A DNA stretch of 64,000 nucleotides, from assembly GCA_944390195.1 (NCBI GenBank), contig CALXOZ010000003.1, positions 124,001 to 188,000 on the forward strand, written 5' to 3'. The stretch is from an uncultured Alphaproteobacteria bacterium (GTDB taxonomy: Bacteria > Pseudomonadota > Alphaproteobacteria > CAAGCB01 > CAG-977). Of this stretch, positions 38,538 to 47,842 are shown piece by piece. The stretch's first letter is position 1, and every line of letters starts with the position of its first letter. A program made the position numbers and the translations under genes. Below the pieces are notes generated by a model. The model was not told the origin of the DNA, did no database searches, and saw nothing but the letters and a program-made list of their open reading frames with translations.

Positions 38538-39107
38538 ATGAAAAATAACTCTAAAATGGCATGTTTAATTGTTTTTGTGTTTTTTATTTTATCAACGAAT
38601 GCTTTTTCTCAACAAGCCTCACAAACGCCTGGACAGATTGCTGAAGAGGTTAGTGAAGAAGTCGCTGAACAGGTAACGGAACAACAGCCTGTAGAACAAG
38701 AAGAGGCTAGACAACAACGGGAAGTCAAGGCTTTGCCAACATGTTTGGATTTCTCTGACGTTTATTCGAGAACTGTTCTGGGAGTTGCTCCCGCAACGGA
38801 ATATGACGAACAGGAAATGCAGTCACTGGCGGCAATCATGATGGGATATGTCTCCGCTTTGCAAGATATCTACGGTAACCGTCTTGTGGGTATGTCACCT
38901 TCTGATAATGAATGGACTTTGTTGGAAAGAGTTAATAAGTTCTGTCTTCAGTATCCGCATTTGTCCTTTCAACGCGCCGTACGCGCCGTGCCCGCAATTT
39001 CCCAGACAATACAGGCTTTGCAGGATCAGGAATTCAAACGTTGTTCCAATTATATAGAACAAACAAGACCGACAATATGTTCTTCTTATAATACAAAACA
39101 ACAATAA
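38538..39107 (+). CDS. Periplasmic HdeA-like protein
   Basis: The product (189 residues from this start) has a signal peptide (MACLIVFVFFILSTNAFSQ) after a short basic leader, then a Glu/Gln-rich stretch with EEVSEEVAEQVTEQ, then a domain with CLDFSDVYS, MMGYVSALQ, LERVNKFCLQYPHLSFQRAV. That last pattern (Cys, helical Y, W, then FC..P...) resembles HdeA/HdeB acid-chaperone folds. The start at 38538 is chosen for GGGGATAAAATG. The call rests on resemblance alone. Confidence 0.55.
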   Translation: MKNNSKMACLIVFVFFILSTNAFSQQASQTPGQIAEEVSEEVAEQVTEQQPVEQEEARQQREVKALPTCLDFSDVYSRTVLGVAPATEYDEQEMQSLAAIMMGYVSALQDIYGNRLVGMSPSDNEWTLLERVNKFCLQYPHLSFQRAVRAVPAISQTIQALQDQEFKRCSNYIEQTRPTICSSYNTKQQ

Positions 39108-39166
39108 CTCTTTAATTTCATCCTGAACAGTCTTATATCTAAAGCGATTTTATGAAAGGGACTGTT

Positions 39167-41941
39167 ATGGATTATATTAAAATCCGCGGAGCGCGTGAAC
39201 ATAATTTAAAAAATATCGATCTGGATATTCCTAAAAACAAACTGGTCGTTGTTACGGGGTTGTCCGGATCAGGAAAGTCTTCTTTGGCTTTTGATACTTT
39301 GTACGCCGAAGGGCAACGGCGTTATGTCGAAAGCTTGTCCGTTTATGCCAGACAATTTGTCGATTTGATGAAAAAACCGGATGTCGACTTGATTGAAGGG
39401 TTGTCGCCGGCGATCTCAATCGAACAAAAAACCACTTCGCATAATCCGCGTTCCATCGTCGGAACTGTAACAGAAATCTATGACTATATGCGCTTATTGT
39501 GGGCGCGGGTCGGTATACCTTATTCTCCGGTGACAGGACTGCCTATTGAAAGCCAGACGGTTTCACAAATGGTCGATCGCATTATGGAGTTGCCTTCGGG
39601 AACGAAATTGCTGTTACTTTCTCCAGTTGTTCGCGGTCGTAAAGGCGAATATAAAAAAGTGATCAAGGAGCTGCAAAAAAAAGGGTTTCAGCGTTTGAAA
39701 ATCGATGGAACCGTGTATGATATCGAAGAAGTTCCCGAGTTGAATAAAAGTTTGAAACATGATATCAGCGTTGTTGTCGATCGCGTGGCGGTAAAAGAAG
39801 GGATTGAAAGTCGCTTGGCCGAATCTTTTGAGACAGCTTTGGGATTGTCGGACGGTTTGGCAGTAACACAAAATGTTGAAACACAAGAAGAAATTTCTTT
39901 TTCATCACGTTATTCCTGTCCTGTTTCCGGTTTCACAATCCAAGAAATCGAACCACGTTTGTTTTCTTTTAACAATCCTCACGGCTTTTGCCCCATGTGT
40001 GAAGGGCTGGGAGTTAAGTTATATGTCGATCCGGATTTGGTTGTTCCCGATAAGACTAAACGTTTGGATGAAGGGGCTATTGCGCCATGGTCTGGATCAA
40101 ACGGAGAAATATATCCGTGGCATCGAGAGGCTTTACAGGGACTAAGCAACCGATTCCATTTGGATTTATCCGCGCGGTGGTGCGATTTATCCTCTGAAAC
40201 GCAACAGGCAATTCTGTTCGGCAATTCGTCTTTTGAGGGTGTCATTCCGAACTTGAACCGACGCTTTTTAGAAACGGATTCCGAGTATATCCGTGAAGAA
40301 ATTCAAAAGTTCCAAAATAATATTGTTTGTCAACATTGTCATGGAAAACGTTTGAAACCGGAGGCTTTGGCTGTAAAAATCGACGGTAAGGATATCGCGG
40401 ATATTACAGAAATGTCGATAGCGCAGGCGCGGGAATGGTTCGCGGGAGTTGGTGAAAAGTTGAAGCCTCAAAATCGCGAGATTGCCCGAAGGATTTTGCG
40501 GGAAACAAATGAAAGACTGGATTTTTTAATTAATGTCGGATTGGGATATTTGTCTTTGGCTCGTCCTTCGGGAACGTTGTCGGGAGGTGAAAGTCAACGT
40601 ATCCGTTTGGCTTCTCAAATCGGTTCGGGATTGACAGGCGTTCTTTATGTTCTGGACGAACCTTCGATCGGTTTGCATCAAAGGGATAATGACCGATTGC
40701 TATCGACTCTGTTTCGTTTGCGCGATTTAGGAAATACCGTAATTGTTGTCGAACATGACGAAGACGCCATGCGAGCGGCTGATGTTTTGATCGATATGGG
40801 ACCGGCTGCCGGGGCTTTGGGAGGCAGTGTCGTCGCTGCCGGAACGCCTCGTGAAGTCATGGACGATTTAAACAGCCTGACCGGACGTTATCTGTCCGGA
40901 ACAAAAAAAATTCCGCTTCCCGCCGTACGCAGAAAAGGGAACGGAAAATGTTTGAAAGTCGTCGGAGCAAGTGTTCACAATTTGAAAAAAATCAATGTTG
41001 AATTTCCTTTGGGCGTTTTTACTTGTGTTACGGGCGTGTCAGGCGGCGGTAAATCGTCATTGGTGATTGAAACGTTGTATAAAGGTTTGGCAAAAGCTTT
41101 GAACGGGACACGATTGAATGTTGGAGCTCATGACAGAATTGAAGGCTTGGAGCATATTGACAAAGTCATTGGTATAGATCAATCGCCTATCGGGCGCACA
41201 CCAAGAAGCAATCCTGCGACATACACGGGTGTTTTTTCTTATATTCGCGATTGGTTTGCAGGTCTGCCAGAAGCTAAATTGCGCGGATATAAACCGGGAC
41301 GTTTCTCTTTTAATGTAAAGGGGGGACGCTGTGAAGCCTGTCAGGGAGAGGGTGTCTTGCGTATAGAGATGCACTTTTTACCCGATATGTATGTTCAGTG
41401 TGATGAATGTAAAGGGACGCGTTATAGCCGTGAAACGTTGGAGGTCAAGTATAAAGGTAAGTCGATTGCGGATGTTTTGGATATGACAGTTGATGAAGCT
41501 GTTGTTTTCTTTGACGCAGTTCCTTCGATAAAGAACCGTTTGACTTTATTACAACAAGTTGGATTGGGATATATTAAACTGGGGCAGTCGGCAACGACTT
41601 TGTCGGGCGGAGAAGCTCAGCGCATAAAATTGTCCAAGGAATTATCCAAAAAGGCGACGGGAAAGACGGTTTATATTTTGGACGAACCGACTACCGGATT
41701 ACATTTCGAAGACATTGCTAAACTTTTAGAGGTTTTGCATCAATTGGTCGAACAGGGAAATACTGTTATTGTGATTGAACATAATCTTGAAGTGATCAAG
41801 ACGGCGGACTGGATTATTGACTTAGGACCTGAAGGCGGTAATGACGGAGGACGTGTCGTTGCGCAAGGAACACCGGAAAAAATCGTTGAATGTCAAAACA
41901 GTTATACAGGGATGTATTTGAAAAAGTATTTGAAATCATAA
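39167..41941 (+). CDS. uvrA: Excinuclease ABC subunit A
   Basis: UvrA finds DNA damage in nucleotide excision repair. The protein (924 residues) holds two ABC ATPase modules: [12 protein letters not shown] and [12 protein letters not shown] Walker A loops, [12 protein letters not shown] and [12 protein letters not shown] signatures, and [10 protein letters not shown]. Zinc sites include CPVSGF...CPMC, where the second cysteine is a serine, and CEACQGEG...CDECKG. The start at 39167 follows AAAGGGA; an ATG at 39152 is in frame but lacks a site. Length is slightly short, as usual in this class. Confidence 0.96.
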   Translation: MDYIKIRGAREHNLKNIDLDIPKNKLVVVTGLSGSGKSSLAFDTLYAEGQRRYVESLSVYARQFVDLMKKPDVDLIEGLSPAISIEQKTTSHNPRSIVGTVTEIYDYMRLLWARVGIPYSPVTGLPIESQTVSQMVDRIMELPSGTKLLLLSPVVRGRKGEYKKVIKELQKKGFQRLKIDGTVYDIEEVPELNKSLKHDISVVVDRVAVKEGIESRLAESFETALGLSDGLAVTQNVETQEEISFSSRYSCPVSGFTIQEIEPRLFSFNNPHGFCPMCEGLGVKLYVDPDLVVPDKTKRLDEGAIAPWSGSNGEIYPWHREALQGLSNRFHLDLSARWCDLSSETQQAILFGNSSFEGVIPNLNRRFLETDSEYIREEIQKFQNNIVCQHCHGKRLKPEALAVKIDGKDIADITEMSIAQAREWFAGVGEKLKPQNREIARRILRETNERLDFLINVGLGYLSLARPSGTLSGGESQRIRLASQIGSGLTGVLYVLDEPSIGLHQRDNDRLLSTLFRLRDLGNTVIVVEHDEDAMRAADVLIDMGPAAGALGGSVVAAGTPREVMDDLNSLTGRYLSGTKKIPLPAVRRKGNGKCLKVVGASVHNLKKINVEFPLGVFTCVTGVSGGGKSSLVIETLYKGLAKALNGTRLNVGAHDRIEGLEHIDKVIGIDQSPIGRTPRSNPATYTGVFSYIRDWFAGLPEAKLRGYKPGRFSFNVKGGRCEACQGEGVLRIEMHFLPDMYVQCDECKGTRYSRETLEVKYKGKSIADVLDMTVDEAVVFFDAVPSIKNRLTLLQQVGLGYIKLGQSATTLSGGEAQRIKLSKELSKKATGKTVYILDEPTTGLHFEDIAKLLEVLHQLVEQGNTVIVIEHNLEVIKTADWIIDLGPEGGNDGGRVVAQGTPEKIVECQNSYTGMYLKKYLKS

Positions 41942-42572
41942 AAAATTTCTCTTTTCAACTGTATTGCGACCTTTTATGAAATATCCTGTGTTGATTGCTT
42001 GCATTGAACCGGTAAATGTAAGGTGTTGATGACTGTAAATTGCTGGTATGCTGGAATTAATATGATCTTGTGTGAAACGGGATTCGGAAAAAATGGATTT
42101 TATCCAACCGAAAAAAGTTGAAGGGGCGGTATCAATCACTTGTCCGATACAGGCTTTGAAAACAAAAGCCGGATTATTGATTCCAGTTGGTAAATTGCAT
42201 TGCTTGTTTTTATAAATCAGAAAAAAGTGATAAAACGGATTACAATGTTTTTAAAAAGCGATTGTCAAAACGTACTGTAATACGCCTTTGTCTTTTATGA
42301 AAAGACCATCGACTTGATAAGTGAGGTACCTGATAAAGAAAGAAAATTGAAGCCGGTGGATTACCAAAAAAGTTTTATGTCTTTAATTTTCATAAGAGAA
42401 GATTTTTTATTTTTCATTTAAAATCAAAGAGTAATGTAGTTTATAGTAATCTATGATAGTTAAAGTAATTTCTTAGAATGAAAACATAAAAAATCCCGTT
42501 ATTTTGTGGATAGGGGTTTCGGATAAAATACTTTTTTATCGAGGTGAAGCTTTTTCTACTTTTCGGTAATCA
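41942..42572. other. Gene-poor region with one start-less open frame
   Basis: On the minus strand a frame stays open from about 42257 to 41936 (some 106 codons) and reads protein-like, including NNPAFVFKACIGQVIDTA and QDHINSSIPAIYSHQHL, but has no ATG and no ribosome binding site; the only plausible start is a GTG at 42139. It may be a decayed gene. Nothing else coding is seen. Confidence 0.4.
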
Positions 42573-42604
42573 AATTAAAAACCCCGCTTTTAGCGGGGTT
42601 GTTT
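42573..42604 (-). terminator. Rho-independent terminator after DUF6782-like gene
   Basis: A 9-base stem AACCCCGCT / AGCGGGGTT with a tight TTT loop, followed on the minus strand by TTTTTAATTT. It lies 7-10 bases beyond the stop of the minus-strand gene. Confidence 0.85.
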
Positions 42605-42610
42605 TATTAA

Positions 42611-43741
42611 TTATGAACGAAATTCGCCTTTGGAACGATTGCAAAGCAAAGAAAGTAAATTTTTTCCTTTCATGCTTGAATACATGATGTTTTTTTCTGT
42701 CTGTAATTTCTTTTCGGCTTCAAGATCTTTTTTTCCTGAAATTTCTGCGTCATTAATTTTTTTGACTTCGCGGACAGCCCGTTCAACAATCGTAAAGGCT
42801 TTTTTCTCAGCCGAATAACGTGCTTTTTCGGGGGAAAATTCTTTTAAAGTTTCTGTAATGTACTTGTCCGCATAGATTCGTGCTGTCGGATTGTTTTTTA
42901 AATCACGCAAGGGAAGGGAATCCAAAGACGGATCTTTCGGAGAACCTTTTGCCGTCGCCGCCGCGTCATACAATTCCACAGCCGTTTTCGTTAAACAGTG
43001 AATTTGACGGGCTTGCGTGCTGTTAAGGAACTCTTCGAATCCCTCGACGCGATCAGCATCACAAATTTTTGCAATGTCTTTAGGTGTTAAGGAAACGTAG
43101 GGAGCTCTGTCAGCCAGATTAGTCAAACTGGAAAGTGCCGGGCATATATCATAAGAATTTTCATAGGCGGCTGTTATGCGTTCATCGTCATACCACCCTT
43201 TGAAAGCTTCGGATAAAGAATTGGACTTATTAAAGCGGTCGACAATCGGTTTGTAATGCTTTTCAAAGCGTTCTAACGGAGCGGTATGTCCCAGAGCCTC
43301 CCATTCCTTGCATGCTTTGATGGCTTGTGTCTGAGCGTCAGCTTCAATGGCGCGGCTGAACATCAAACGAGAAGCGTAATCAAGTTTTTTTTCTTCAAGT
43401 TGATGTCCCCCGAGGTTGTCTTGTAATAAATGGCGAGCTTCGTGAACCACAGAAAATTCCATAAAATCCATACCAAGGGACTTTGCCATGACAATTCGGT
43501 TTTCTGACGGGGAAAAATAACCGCCGGCGGTCCCCAAAGCTGTTTCCAAATGGAAATCGACATGATATTTTTTCATATCTTCCAGCGCCTTGCGACCGGT
43601 TGGAATGGAAGCCAGAGAAGCAAACAAATCCTCAACAAACTTTTTTTCTTCGGGAACGACATTAACCTTTATCCCGTGAAGAATATATTGTTGAACTTTT
43701 TCCTTTTTTTGATTTGATGAAAATAAATCCTTTAAAGACAT
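42611..43741 (-). CDS. Putative zinc metallopeptidase (DUF6782-like)
   Basis: The 376-residue protein has a HExxH motif (VVHEARHLLQD, His100-Glu101-His104) and a downstream glutamate in RAIEADAQTQ (Glu133), a plausible third metal ligand; this arrangement matches the DUF6782 family as I remember it. It has no signal peptide or membrane helix. The C-terminal 120 residues are highly charged and helical. Members of this family are poorly characterised and a role as a secreted effector or housekeeping peptidase is not decidable here. It ends at its own terminator, as a single-gene unit. Confidence 0.7.
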   Translation of the reverse strand: MSLKDLFSSNQKKEKVQQYILHGIKVNVVPEEKKFVEDLFASLASIPTGRKALEDMKKYHVDFHLETALGTAGGYFSPSENRIVMAKSLGMDFMEFSVVHEARHLLQDNLGGHQLEEKKLDYASRLMFSRAIEADAQTQAIKACKEWEALGHTAPLERFEKHYKPIVDRFNKSNSLSEAFKGWYDDERITAAYENSYDICPALSSLTNLADRAPYVSLTPKDIAKICDADRVEGFEEFLNSTQARQIHCLTKTAVELYDAAATAKGSPKDPSLDSLPLRDLKNNPTARIYADKYITETLKEFSPEKARYSAEKKAFTIVERAVREVKKINDAEISGKKDLEAEKKLQTEKNIMYSSMKGKNLLSLLCNRSKGEFRS

Positions 43742-43826
43742 AACCGATTATCCTGATTTTTCTTTAGCGAAAACAGCAGAATAATAGAATCTTTTTGATT
43801 TTTTGTCAATATTTTTGACAAAAATA

Positions 43827-44303
43827 TCATCTGATTATTTTTTCAATATCTGCAACAATTTCTTCCGGTGTAACGGTCGGTGCATAACGCTTGACAATTT
43901 CTCCTTTTCTATCAATTAAAAATTTTGTGAAATTCCATTTGATTGCCCCTTTAAAATCAGATCCGGATTCTTTTGTCAGGTAGTTGTAAAGGGGGTTTTG
44001 AGTTTTACCGCGAACATCTATTTTTGCAAAAACAGGAAATGTTACGCCGAATGTTGTTTTACAAAAGTTTTGTATTTCTTCATTTGTGCCAGGGTCTTGT
44101 TTCAAAAACTGATTGCAAGGGAAAGCTAAAACAACAAAGCCTTCATCCTTGAATTTTTTATAGAGCGCTTCAAGTCCTGCAAATTGTTTTGTGAATCCGC
44201 ATTTGCTCGCCGTATTGACAATCAAGACAATTTTTCCGCTGTAATCTGATAATGGTTGATAAGTGCCATCAGCCCGTAACATTGAAAAATCGTAAATGTT
44301 CAT
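43827..44303 (-). CDS. Glutathione peroxidase family protein
   Basis: A 158-residue thiol peroxidase of the GPx family. The peroxidatic cysteine sits in NTASKCGFTKQ, and LAFPCNQFLKQDPG and IKWNFTKFLIDRKG supply the catalytic glutamine, tryptophan and asparagine. It reduces peroxides using thioredoxin or glutathione. Cytoplasmic, single gene, with no signal peptide. Confidence 0.93.
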   Translation of the reverse strand: MNIYDFSMLRADGTYQPLSDYSGKIVLIVNTASKCGFTKQFAGLEALYKKFKDEGFVVLAFPCNQFLKQDPGTNEEIQNFCKTTFGVTFPVFAKIDVRGKTQNPLYNYLTKESGSDFKGAIKWNFTKFLIDRKGEIVKRYAPTVTPEEIVADIEKIIR

Positions 44304-44443
44304 AATAGAAAACTCCGAATATTGTTTTTCAACATCATATTTCTTTTAAAATTCATAATAAACATCTTCTTTTTGGTAATGTTCGTAATACATTAAGGTT
44401 AATGATTTTTATGCTATGAAGTATGGTCGGAAGGTTGATCATA

Positions 44444-45805
44444 ATGATCAGTGTTCAAGAAATAAAAAATGAAGAAATAATATTATCAGATGTTATCAAG
44501 TGGCTTTTTTTGTCGATTTTCGCCGGTTCTTTGACGGGAGGGGTGATTGCCGCTTTTTTGTTGGTGTTGCAAAACAGCATTCAATGGGTCGATTCTTTGG
44601 CGCAATGGAAATATGTACTGTTACCTGTCGGATTTATCGGAAGCATTTACAGCATACAGTTAATTTCCCCTCAAGCGGAAGGGCACGGAACTGACAAGGT
44701 GATTTCGGCAATTCATTATCGTGCCGCAAGAATACCTTTTTCAGTTGTTCCCGCAAAAATTTTATCAACGATTTTTACTTTGGCTCCCGGCGGTGTCGTC
44801 GGAACAGAAGGACCGAGTGTTCAAATCGGTGCCGGTTTTACTTCCGCTTTGGCGATTTTGATGAAATTTCCCGAAAAAGAGCGAAAAAAGTTGGTCGTTT
44901 GTGGCGTTTCAGCGGCTTTGTCCGCTGTGTTGGGCGCTCCGATCGGAGGGGCTGTTTTCGGTGTTGAAGTCTTGTTTGTCGGAGAAATCTTTTATCCGGT
45001 CTTGTTGCCGGCTGTTATCAGTAGCATTTCTTCATATTTTGTCTGTACGTCTTTAGGTCTGCACTATGACTTGCCTTATGTGGTCATTCCTGCTTTGTCC
45101 GTGCAAACAATGGGGTGGTGTATCCTTGCCGCCGTTTTCTTCAGTCTGATCTGCATCTATCATATAGAAACAGTCCGTTTCATTTGCGAAAAAATACGGT
45201 CTATGAAAATACCTTTATTGGTAAAGGCTATGATTGCTTCGGGCATTTTGTTGACCGTTTCATCTTTGGGAATGGAAAATTTGCTTGGAACGGGAGAGGA
45301 AGGGGTGAAATCTTGTTTGTCGGGGCAAGTTCAACCATGGTATTCTTGTTTGCTGAAATCCGTTTTGTTGGCAATTACCTTGTCGGCAGGGGGATCCGGA
45401 GGTGTTTTAACGCCGACTTTTTATGTCGGTGCTGCCGGTGGTAGCCTTTTTGCGACAATATTGGGGTTGGATAACGGATTTTTTGCCGCTTTGGGATTTG
45501 TCGCATGCATAGCGGGAGCGGTTAACACGCCTTTAGCTGCCGTCTTGATTGCTGTGGAAATGTTCGGCTGTGATATGGCGCCATATGCCGGCGTTGTCTG
45601 TATTATTTGCTATATGTTGACAGGGTTGCGCAGTTTATATCCGACACAGATTTTAATTCAACCGAAATCAGATGCGCTTGTCTTGGCGGAACCGCAAAAC
45701 AAGCGCAGTTGGAAAGTTAAACAGAAAAAAGTACCCTATAAAAGGTTTCCTTTAAGTCGGAAAAGGGTTGCTTTTAAATCAAGCCGACGGCATTTAACAG
45801 AATAA
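44444..45805 (+). CDS. ClC-family chloride channel/antiporter
   Basis: A polytopic ClC protein. Typical segments are GVVGTEGPSVQIGAG, which retains the gating glutamate in GxEGP, APIGGAVFGVEVLF, and GGSGGVLTPTFYVGAAGGS. The N-terminal selectivity loop appears as EGHGTDK, replacing GSGIP, as in a divergent bacterial branch. The C-terminus is basic and has no CBS domain. The ATG at 44444 has GGAAGG upstream; an ATG at 44423 is in frame. Its last 32 bases overlap the convergent transporter gene. Confidence 0.9.
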   Translation: MISVQEIKNEEIILSDVIKWLFLSIFAGSLTGGVIAAFLLVLQNSIQWVDSLAQWKYVLLPVGFIGSIYSIQLISPQAEGHGTDKVISAIHYRAARIPFSVVPAKILSTIFTLAPGGVVGTEGPSVQIGAGFTSALAILMKFPEKERKKLVVCGVSAALSAVLGAPIGGAVFGVEVLFVGEIFYPVLLPAVISSISSYFVCTSLGLHYDLPYVVIPALSVQTMGWCILAAVFFSLICIYHIETVRFICEKIRSMKIPLLVKAMIASGILLTVSSLGMENLLGTGEEGVKSCLSGQVQPWYSCLLKSVLLAITLSAGGSGGVLTPTFYVGAAGGSLFATILGLDNGFFAALGFVACIAGAVNTPLAAVLIAVEMFGCDMAPYAGVVCIICYMLTGLRSLYPTQILIQPKSDALVLAEPQNKRSWKVKQKKVPYKRFPLSRKRVAFKSSRRHLTE

Positions 45806-47090
45806 AGAAAACGCAAATAGGGGCGATCCATTTTATGCAAAACTCAAACCCTTTTTGCAGGGCCTTATTTTTTGAAATAACGAGTTTTTCAGGTCCCAGT
45901 ACCCATCCGATTGCAATTGCGGTTAAAAATCCGCCAACGGGCAATAAAATATTGGATGCAAGATAATCGAATTGATCGAACAGAATCTTTCCGCCGATTT
46001 TAAAACCACTGAGCTTTCCGAATGAAAGGGAAACCAATGTTCCTGTAACCAGACAAACCAAAGTATAGTAGAAAATGGCCTTTTTCCTGCTTATTTTGAC
46101 TTGATCACATAAATATGTCGTTACGACTTCCATTAATGAAATTGAGGAAGTTATAGCCGCTCCGAGTAAAATGACAAAAAAGATAAATCCGAAAAACTGT
46201 CCGAAAGTAATGGCTGAAAAGACTTTCGGCAAAGTGATGAAAGTTAACGCAGGACCGGCGTTCATGGGTAAACCGAACGAGAAAACGGCGGGGAAAATCG
46301 TCAATCCGGTTAATAAAGACACCATAACATCAAGAATGACAACAGAATACATTGTTTTTGCGACAGGCGTATCATTGTTTTTCACATAAGAACCGTAAGT
46401 GATATATATTCCCATACCGGCGGAAATTGAAAAAAAGACTTGTCCCATGGCATTGAGAAACGTTTTTGCCGTTACTTTGGAAAAATCCGGCAGGAAAAAG
46501 AACTTGACGCCGTCTAAAGCGTTGTCCAGTGTCAAAACGCGAACCATTAACACGATCAGCAATAAAAAAAGCAAAGGCATCATAAGCTTGCAAAATTTTT
46601 CAATTCCGTTTTCTATGCCGAAGTAAACAACTGTTGCCGTCGAAAGCAAATAGATATAAAAAAACAACAAGGGTTGAACGGGCGATGAAATAAAATCGGT
46701 GAAATGTGTTTCAAAATTTTCAATGGATATTGTTGAAAAAGATTTTACAATATAAGCAACAATCCATCCGCCGACGACACTATAGTATGGAACAATGATG
46801 GCACTGGTTAATACGCCGATGATACCGATGATTTTCAAACGCGGGTTGATCCAACCGAAAGCGCCAGTCGGATCGGATTTGGTTTTGATCCCCAATGCCG
46901 ATTCCGCAAAAACAAGCGTAATGCCGATGCTGAATGTAAATAGTAAGTAGATCAGCAAAAATGAACCGCCTCCGTTTTGTGCCGCTATATACGGAAAACG
47001 CCATAAATTTCCCAAACCGACGGCGGAACCGGCGGATGCAAGGATTAAACCTATTTTGGAACCCCACGATGCACGGGAATCATCACTCAT
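45774..47090 (-). CDS. Sodium:neurotransmitter symporter-family transporter
   Basis: A 438-residue NSS-family protein with 11-12 membrane helices. The N-terminal signature SAGSAVGLGNLWRFPYIAAQNGGG forms the sodium and substrate site. Bacterial members such as LeuT and MhsT import amino acids with sodium. The ATG follows a strong AGGAGG site. The C-terminus runs 32 bases into the convergent ClC gene. Confidence 0.92.
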   Translation of the reverse strand: MSDDSRASWGSKIGLILASAGSAVGLGNLWRFPYIAAQNGGGSFLLIYLLFTFSIGITLVFAESALGIKTKSDPTGAFGWINPRLKIIGIIGVLTSAIIVPYYSVVGGWIVAYIVKSFSTISIENFETHFTDFISSPVQPLLFFYIYLLSTATVVYFGIENGIEKFCKLMMPLLFLLLIVLMVRVLTLDNALDGVKFFFLPDFSKVTAKTFLNAMGQVFFSISAGMGIYITYGSYVKNNDTPVAKTMYSVVILDVMVSLLTGLTIFPAVFSFGLPMNAGPALTFITLPKVFSAITFGQFFGFIFFVILLGAAITSSISLMEVVTTYLCDQVKISRKKAIFYYTLVCLVTGTLVSLSFGKLSGFKIGGKILFDQFDYLASNILLPVGGFLTAIAIGWVLGPEKLVISKNKALQKGFEFCIKWIAPICVFFILLNAVGLI

Positions 47091-47159
47091 GATTTCCTCC
47101 TGAGTTGAGTTAAGAATGTGTTTTTTTATATCAAAAAAAAGTTGAAATCCAGCTTAAAG

Positions 47160-47747
47160 TTATCTGGAAGTTGTTTCTTGTTTTAAACGGTTTGACAGGA
47201 ATAACATGTTTTTTAAACAGGAAACACTTTGCGCGCCGAAAATGACGGCTTTTTTTTCAAAAATCAAACAAGGGACAGCGTGTAATGTTTCTTGTTTAAA
47301 GCGAAACGGCAAATCCGGTAAAACCGCTTTATCGAAAAAATCAAAAGACGATCCGCATGTTTTTGCGATTTCTTTTAATACTTGCAAATCTGCAATGTTT
47401 TTTTTAAGAAGAAAATAGGATTGAAAAAGGTGATCAAGAATGCAATACTTTTTTTCTTTATAGAAAGCATGATAAACGAATTGATAAATTAAAGACAGAT
47501 CTTTTTGTAAAACGGGCAGGTTTTCGAGATTGATTTCAAGTTTCAACTCATTAAAAAACGGTTTAATGGATTTTTCCAGTAAATCCATTTTTTCTTTTAT
47601 AAAGAAATTTTTTTGTATGGAAGCCGGAGAGGAAACAAAAAAAGGGCTGATTTCAAAATGGGGAAAAGCCTTTAATACCGTTTGTAAATGATTCCAGCAC
47701 AGGTAAGACCATAAACATTGAATATCCAATATAAAATCAATATGCAT
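47160..47747 (-). CDS. DsbA-fold oxidoreductase-like protein (FrnE type)
   Basis: A 195-residue protein without a signal peptide, starting MHIDFILDIQCLWSYLCW, the position where FrnE/DsbA proteins have a CPWC-type active site; here it is CLWS, with only the first cysteine kept. A cis-proline loop, AVPCLIFEKKAVIFGAQS, closes the thioredoxin fold as in FrnE. It may act as a glutathione-dependent isomerase or transferase rather than a disulfide oxidase. Confidence 0.72.
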   Translation of the reverse strand: MHIDFILDIQCLWSYLCWNHLQTVLKAFPHFEISPFFVSSPASIQKNFFIKEKMDLLEKSIKPFFNELKLEINLENLPVLQKDLSLIYQFVYHAFYKEKKYCILDHLFQSYFLLKKNIADLQVLKEIAKTCGSSFDFFDKAVLPDLPFRFKQETLHAVPCLIFEKKAVIFGAQSVSCLKNMLFLSNRLKQETTSR

Positions 47748-47842
47748 TTTTTTTGCCTAATTTTGTTTAATTTATTGTAATTTTTCTTTATGTATAAAAT
47801 ACTAAGAAAAATCGTTTTGTTGAAAATTAAGATTGACTGAAA

